In this document: in pieces, positions 59,999 through 64,000 of the stretch
How positions within the stretch are numbered: the stretch's first letter is position 1
Layout: each line of letters starts with the position of its first letter
Origin: Fulvivirga ulvae
GTDB taxonomy: Bacteria > Bacteroidota > Bacteroidia > Cytophagales > Cyclobacteriaceae
Assembly (NCBI RefSeq): GCF_021389975.1
Contig: NZ_CP089981.1
Span: 310,001 to 374,000, forward strand
Reading direction: 5' to 3'
Length of the DNA stretch: 64,000 bases
Notes under the pieces: generated by a model
What the model was told of the DNA's origin: nothing
What the model saw: the letters and a program-made list of their open reading frames with translations, nothing else
The model's database searches: none
Made by a program: the position numbers and the translations under genes

Positions 59999-61085
59999 TA
60001 TCTCCAGCGATCTATCCTGGCTAACCAAAGGCAGCAGACCTGCAATAATCAGTGGTCCCTGCAGCGCTGAAACTGAAGAGCAAGTGATCTCCACCGCTAC
60101 ATCACTGGCTGCCACTGGCAGGGTAGATGTATTAAGAGCAGGCATCTGGAAACCACGCACCAGGCCTAATTCTTTTGAGGGTGTTGGAGAGGAAGGCCTC
60201 AAATGGCTCAAAGCTGCCGGAAAAGAAACAGGGCTCCCTGTTTCGACTGAAGTCGCCAACGCCAGGCATACTGAAGAGGCGCTGAAACATGGCATAGATA
60301 TTCTGTGGATTGGTGCCCGAACTACGGTAAACCCCTTTTCTGTTCAGGAAATAGCAGATGTGCTTAAGGGTGTCGACATCCCCGTAATGGTAAAAAACCC
60401 TTTAAACCCAGACCTCGAGCTTTGGATAGGAGCTCTTGAGAGGATCAATCAGGCCGGTGTTACCCGTATTGCTGCCATTCATCGTGGTTTTTCTTCTTTT
60501 GAAAAGACGTCTTACCGAAATGTACCTAAATGGGAGTTTCCTATTGAATTAAAACGAAGGTTCCCTGAATTACCCATCATTTGCGATCCTAGTCATATTG
60601 CCGGCAACAGAGACCTACTGGGGATGATAGCTCAAAAAGCACTTGACCTGGAGATGGATGGTTTAATGATTGAGAGCCATATGTCTCCTGACAGTGCATG
60701 GAGTGATGCCAAGCAACAGGTAACGCCAGCCACGCTCAACCGCTTGCTCAGCGAGCTGATTGTGCGTAATAAAACAACTGAAAATCAGGAATTTACAACC
60801 AGATTAGATGAGTTAAGACACCAAATCGATGAAATCGATGAGGAAATTTTTCAGAAGCTGGGCAACAGGATGAAAATAGCTGTAGAGATAGGAAAGTACA
60901 AGCGTGACAATCAGGTAACGATTCTTCAGGTAAACCGATGGGACACTATTATCAAACAGAGAAAGAGTCTTGCCGCTGCATTGGGGCTTAGCGAAGAATT
61001 TGCCGACAAACTTTTGAGAATTATTCACAAGGAGTCTATAAGCCAGCAAACGCAGGTGATGAATGAGCCTTTGGTAAAGGCGTAG
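59982..61085 (+). CDS. Bifunctional DAHP synthase / chorismate mutase
   Basis: This 367-residue protein has an N-terminal type I-beta (KDO8P-like) DAHP synthase (ISGPCSAETEEQVI, RAGIWKPRTRPNSF, TEVANARHTEEAL, WIGARTTVNPF, AIHRGFSSFEKT, CDPSHIAGNRDLL), joined by a linker (~270) to a C-terminal AroQ chorismate mutase (LRHQIDEIDEEIFQKLGNRMK, IGKYKRDNQV). It thus catalyses the first shikimate-pathway step and the branch from chorismate to prephenate. In Bacteroidota the C-terminal mutase is known to mediate feedback control of the synthase. ATG 59982 is used; an in-frame TTG lies 6 bases upstream. Last gene of the operon. Confidence 0.94.
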   Translation: MKKQLDISSDLSWLTKGSRPAIISGPCSAETEEQVISTATSLAATGRVDVLRAGIWKPRTRPNSFEGVGEEGLKWLKAAGKETGLPVSTEVANARHTEEALKHGIDILWIGARTTVNPFSVQEIADVLKGVDIPVMVKNPLNPDLELWIGALERINQAGVTRIAAIHRGFSSFEKTSYRNVPKWEFPIELKRRFPELPIICDPSHIAGNRDLLGMIAQKALDLEMDGLMIESHMSPDSAWSDAKQQVTPATLNRLLSELIVRNKTTENQEFTTRLDELRHQIDEIDEEIFQKLGNRMKIAVEIGKYKRDNQVTILQVNRWDTIIKQRKSLAAALGLSEEFADKLLRIIHKESISQQTQVMNEPLVKA

Positions 61086-61215
61086 GCGGTATGTGCAAAA
61101 ATGTAATCACAACAATTCATGCCCTGACAATTGCTATACAAGTGTTCGGGGCGTGGATTGTCGTTGTAAGAACTCAAAACGGTAAGTGATTTTTTCACAA
61201 AGGCACAAACAAAAA

Positions 61216-61245
61216 AAGAGGCAGCACTTTTAAGTACTGCCTCTT
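61216..61245. terminator. Bidirectional terminator between aromatic operon and dnaN
   Basis: AAGAGGCAG-ACTT pairs with AAGT-CTGCCTCTT, with one C/A mismatch (61225/61236) and a 2-base loop. Runs of A before and T-rich sequence after let it stop transcription from both sides. Confidence 0.87.
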
Positions 61246-61270
61246 CCATTTTTATTTTATTCTGATTGTA

Positions 61271-62395
61271 TTAAACGTAGTTATTCAACATAACAGGCAT
61301 TACCAGCATAAGAATGTCTTCGTTATCATCTTTTTCTGTTGGTATGAGGAGTCCTGCCTTATTTGGCTCTGAAAGGTGAAGTTGTACTTTGTCAGAATCC
61401 ACATTATTAAGCATTTCGATCAGAAACTTAGCATTGAAGCCGATTTCAATATCACCTCCATCATGCTCACACGAAAGCCTCTCATTAGCTTCGTTTGCAA
61501 AATCAAGGTCCTCAGCAGATATCTGAAGCTCACTACCGGTAATTTTCAATCTCACCTGGTGAGTAGTTTTATTGGCATAGATCGCAATTCTTTTCAAAGA
61601 ACTTAAAAATTCAGAACGATCAATGGTCATTTTATTGTCATTACCTGTAGGTATTACGTTTTCATAATCAGGAAAGCGTTCATCAATAAGCCTACAGATC
61701 ATTTTTATATTGTTAAACTTGAAGAAGGCATTAGATACGTTGAACTCAACCGTTACATTGGTATTTTCCGTTGGTAATGTAGACTTCAGCAGGTTCAACG
61801 CTTTTCTTGGGATAATAATAGCATTACCATTATCAGATGCCACATCTACCCTTCTATAGCGGATCAGTCGATGTCCATCAGTTGACACAAAAGTAGTATT
61901 GGTGTCTGTCAGGTTCATGTAAACCCCTGTCATAGCAGGCCGCAGTTCGTCATTGCTGGTAGCAAAAATGGTATTGTTAATAGCAGCACTCAGCACTGAG
62001 GTTGACATATCAACTGAGAAATCATCAGACACTGCAGGCACCTTTGGAAAATCCGTGGCATTTTCACCCGCAAGCTTGTATCGGCCATTATCGGAACTGA
62101 TCTCTACACTATAGGTCTCCTCGTCTATGGTAAAGGTCACGGGCTGCTCAGGAAGGTTTTTAAGTGTTTCTAAAAGTATTCTGGCCGGTACGGCAATACT
62201 TCCGTTTTCTTTAGACTCCACCTCAAGTTCAGTAATCATAGAAGTTTGCAGGTCAGAAGCTGTAACCGTCAACTTGCCTTCACTTATTTCAAAAAGAAAG
62301 TTTTCTAGAATTGGTACCACCGGGTTAGTGGTAATTACACCGTTGATACCGGAAAGTTGCTTTAAAAGTGCTGATGAAGAGACGATAAATTTCAT
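61271..62395 (-). CDS. dnaN: DNA polymerase III sliding clamp (beta subunit)
   Basis: This 374-residue protein forms the ring clamp of the replisome. It begins MKFIVSSSALLKQLSGINGVI and shows three DnaN domains (EISEGKLTVTASDLQTSM, TDGHRLIRYRRVDV, RSEFLSSLKRIAIYANKTTHQVRL) and a C-terminal LMLVMPVMLNNYV close to the usual LPMRL-type end. It is the third gene on the minus strand after gldG and a DUF4340 protein, a linkage typical for gliding Bacteroidota. It starts at ATG 62395. Confidence 0.96.
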   Translation of the reverse strand: MKFIVSSSALLKQLSGINGVITTNPVVPILENFLFEISEGKLTVTASDLQTSMITELEVESKENGSIAVPARILLETLKNLPEQPVTFTIDEETYSVEISSDNGRYKLAGENATDFPKVPAVSDDFSVDMSTSVLSAAINNTIFATSNDELRPAMTGVYMNLTDTNTTFVSTDGHRLIRYRRVDVASDNGNAIIIPRKALNLLKSTLPTENTNVTVEFNVSNAFFKFNNIKMICRLIDERFPDYENVIPTGNDNKMTIDRSEFLSSLKRIAIYANKTTHQVRLKITGSELQISAEDLDFANEANERLSCEHDGGDIEIGFNAKFLIEMLNNVDSDKVQLHLSEPNKAGLLIPTEKDDNEDILMLVMPVMLNNYV

Positions 62396-62434
62396 TACTG
62401 ATAATGATTACGTAAGGTTAAGTTTAAAACTCGG

Positions 62435-62465
62435 TAAAGTTAAAAATAAAATCATTTTTTGGAAA
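62435..62465 (-). promoter_or_regulatory. Candidate dnaN promoter
   Basis: On the minus strand TAACTTTA (62442-62435), one base from the TAnnTTTG consensus, follows TTTC (62465-62462) by 19 bases. The dnaN ATG is 40 bases downstream. It lies in the 77-base gap after the DUF4340 gene. Confidence 0.45.
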
Positions 62466-62472
62466 CGCGATG

Positions 62473-63432
62473 CTACTTTATATCCGCAGTTTCTTTTTTA
62501 ATAAAGTAACTTTTTGGCCTCATGATCTTTCTGACCTTAGCAACATCAAAAACTGCATAGTCAGTGGAGTCAATTCTGCCTATAATTTCCTTCCCACCCG
62601 GTAACATGCCATATATTTCCAGAGTGTACACATTTTTTCCTACATCCTCAACTTTAAACAGTGCCTGTGGTTGATCATTAATAATCTCACTGTATTGTTG
62701 CTGTTCGTTTTTGTTAAGAAAATCATTCACGAATAAAAGTGATACATCATCAAGAAAATCAGTCAGTTTAACTGAGTCTGTTTGCGGTATTTCAGCAATA
62801 GCGTAGAAGCGGTCAGCATACTCCACTGTAAACCCAAGCTCCTCATTGCCAGGATAGATCACATGTACATCACTTAGATTAGACCAGTTGAGGGTGAACA
62901 CAAGCGGATCTCGCCACCCGTTTTTATCCAGTTGGTATATACCTGCCAAAAAGCTCCTGTAACCGGGTATTTCTACAATATAGGCCTGACTCTCCGGCGT
63001 ATCGGCCAGATAGGTAAGTCCGCTATCCTTATCTCCCCATACATAAAACTCATGAACTTCTCCGGCACCTTCAAAAAAGGTAACCTTTGTGCCTGCCTCC
63101 CGCAGCCTTTCTGCAATATCATCACTTTGTTGCCTGGAGACTTTCCTTCTGACCCTCATTTGTTTCAAAATAGCAAACAAGACACTAACCCGCTGTGGAT
63201 CGGCCTTATGCACCTCCCCCACCTTCCAGTTGCTGCCATCGAAAGTCAGCTGGTGCTGGCCTGAGGCTCCCGAAAATACTACCTTATCAATAGCCTGAGG
63301 ATCATCGTATGAAAAGATGTCTCTGCTCACTTTTAATTTATCAGCAGGTCGGGTTACAAAGTAAGCCGATACCGCCGAAAGCATAAGAGCTACCAGAATG
63401 AAAATAAGTTTAATGTTTCTTTTCTTTTGCAT
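62473..63432 (-). CDS. DUF4340 domain-containing protein
   Basis: This 319-residue protein has an N-terminal membrane anchor (LIFILVALMLSAVSAYFV) and a large extracytoplasmic part with DUF4340 features (HQLTFDGSNWKVGEVHKADPQRVSVLFAILKQM, RSFLAGIYQLDKNGWRDPLVF, SNLSDVHVIYPG). Such proteins are usually encoded next to GldG-type ABC components and probably work with them; their exact role is unknown. ATG 63432 (MQKKRNIKLIF) lies 4 bases after the gldG stop; a TTG start at 63450 would overlap gldG and is less likely. Confidence 0.87.
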   Translation of the reverse strand: MQKKRNIKLIFILVALMLSAVSAYFVTRPADKLKVSRDIFSYDDPQAIDKVVFSGASGQHQLTFDGSNWKVGEVHKADPQRVSVLFAILKQMRVRRKVSRQQSDDIAERLREAGTKVTFFEGAGEVHEFYVWGDKDSGLTYLADTPESQAYIVEIPGYRSFLAGIYQLDKNGWRDPLVFTLNWSNLSDVHVIYPGNEELGFTVEYADRFYAIAEIPQTDSVKLTDFLDDVSLLFVNDFLNKNEQQQYSEIINDQPQALFKVEDVGKNVYTLEIYGMLPGGKEIIGRIDSTDYAVFDVAKVRKIMRPKSYFIKKETADIK

Positions 63433-63436
63433 GAGT

Positions 63437-64000
63437 CTATTCAGTACCAAATCCGGTATATTTCTTTTTTCTCCAGTAGAACCTTACCACTCCATAGACA
63501 ATGAGCAACAAAACCGGTATAGCCATATTGATAATCTGCCATTTGGTTTTTTCCTTGCTTATTTTAACCTTATTCAAAGGCCTGATCTTTATTTCTTTAT
63601 TCCTGGCGGTAATAATACCCTCATCATCAATCAGGTAGGCTATGGCATTCATCAGAAAATCCTGATTGGCAAATGTGTTTTGAGAGAACGGATAAAATCC
63701 TAAGGGTTGCGGAGAATTGTTCCTGGTATTGATTTCATTACGCGCAATATCTCCGTCACTCACCACTAACAGTTTAGCTCCGGTTTTAGCACTTTCTATA
63801 AAATTCGAATCATCTATATTTTCAGGCTTAAAGCGATTTTTATATAAGGATTCAAATTTTCCCTCGAGCAGGTACGCAACAGGCAAATACTGCTTGTCAA
63901 ATTTATCCGAAGTCATATTTGTCCTCAGATCCTGTACTGAAACATTGACTGGAGCTGAAACAACCCGGCTATATTGCGAACTAAACATTAAAGGTGTCTT
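63437..64000 (-). CDS. gldG: GldG-like gliding-motility ABC transporter component, 5' truncated by window edge
   Basis: The frame is open to base 64000, so the N-terminal part lies beyond the window; the ATG at 63988 is internal. The visible 187 residues run TPLMFSSQYSRVVSAPVNVS, then LPVAYLLEGKFESLYKNRF, VVSDGDIARNEI, TFANQDFLMNAIAYLIDDEGIITARNKEIKIRPL and a C-terminal membrane helix (KWQIINMAIPVLLLIVYGVVRFYWRKKKY). This matches the C-terminal part of GldG, which with GldA and GldF forms an ABC transporter required for gliding in some members of the phylum. It is followed by the DUF4340 gene after 4 bases. Confidence 0.87.
   Translation of the reverse strand, partial: KTPLMFSSQYSRVVSAPVNVSVQDLRTNMTSDKFDKQYLPVAYLLEGKFESLYKNRFKPENIDDSNFIESAKTGAKLLVVSDGDIARNEINTRNNSPQPLGFYPFSQNTFANQDFLMNAIAYLIDDEGIITARNKEIKIRPLNKVKISKEKTKWQIINMAIPVLLLIVYGVVRFYWRKKKYTGFGTE

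Noticed and set aside
1..64000. tRNA, rRNA, CRISPR arrays, insertion sequences or prophage genes
   Set aside because: None was recognised: no transposase, integrase or capsid motif, no regularly spaced repeats and no cloverleaf-like sequence in the gaps inspected.

Overview
The window comes from a member of the Bacteroidota, most likely a gliding marine-type Cytophagales. The evidence is a GldG-type gliding gene, a type IX secretion (T9SS) C-terminal sorting domain, tandem carboxypeptidase-regulatory TonB receptors, a Reg_prop/Y_Y_Y sensor kinase, an exonuclease-fused DnaE, promoters of the Bacteroidota -33 TTTG / -7 TAnnTTTG kind, and almost no Shine-Dalgarno sequences. Genus cannot be fixed from the sequence. 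Coding density is high and the content is mostly chromosomal housekeeping. I saw no rRNA, tRNA, CRISPR array, prophage or intact insertion sequence.

Layout. 1-5.7 kb: two tandem TonB-dependent receptors (the first truncated by the window edge) ending in a strong terminator. 5.72-6.21 kb: a GC-richer, hairpin-rich stretch without a gene that I cannot identify. 6.2-10.5 kb: DNA polymerase III alpha with a fused proofreading exonuclease. 10.9-16 kb: a large periplasmic-sensor histidine kinase and a receiver-kinase partner. 16-22.9 kb: AI-2E-family permease, thioredoxin, Nudix hydrolase, DoxX protein, MscS channel, a tiny zinc-ribbon membrane protein, EamA exporter, DUF2784, DUF1801 and a 1-Cys peroxiredoxin. 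22.9-29.1 kb: an AddAB-type recombination helicase-nuclease pair on the minus strand. 29.2-34.1 kb: lipoprotein, FabD, DCC oxidoreductase and a T9SS-exported surface protein. 34.2-38 kb: two unknown proteins, a PlsB-like acyltransferase and GpsA. 38-43 kb (minus): HIT protein, GreA, pentapeptide-repeat protein, 2-hydroxyacid dehydrogenase, MgtE and RsmA. 43-50 kb (plus): PdxA, a TerB-like protein, then the lipid/translation cluster DUF177-rpmF-plsX-fabH-efp-accB-accC. 50-56.7 kb: a putative barrel protein, DUF3109, then UvrD/PcrA-DUF4290-MurA-MscS. 56.8-61.1 kb: aromatic amino acid operon. 61.2-64 kb (minus): dnaN, a DUF4340 protein and gldG (truncated by the window edge).

The most notable element is the leader of the aromatic operon. 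Between a good promoter and pheA lies a 24-codon ORF, 10 of whose codons are Phe, Tyr or Trp. It is followed by an intrinsic terminator whose 5' arm is exactly complementary to a segment near the 3' end of that ORF. This is the architecture of ribosome-stalling attenuation and would link Phe/Tyr-tRNA charging to expression of prephenate dehydratase, an aminotransferase, prephenate dehydrogenase and DAHP synthase/chorismate mutase.

Other points of interest are a MurA whose fosfomycin-target cysteine is replaced by aspartate, the fused DnaE, the unidentified structured block at 5.7-6.2 kb, and the overlapping acyltransferase-gpsA pair in a genome that also carries plsX.
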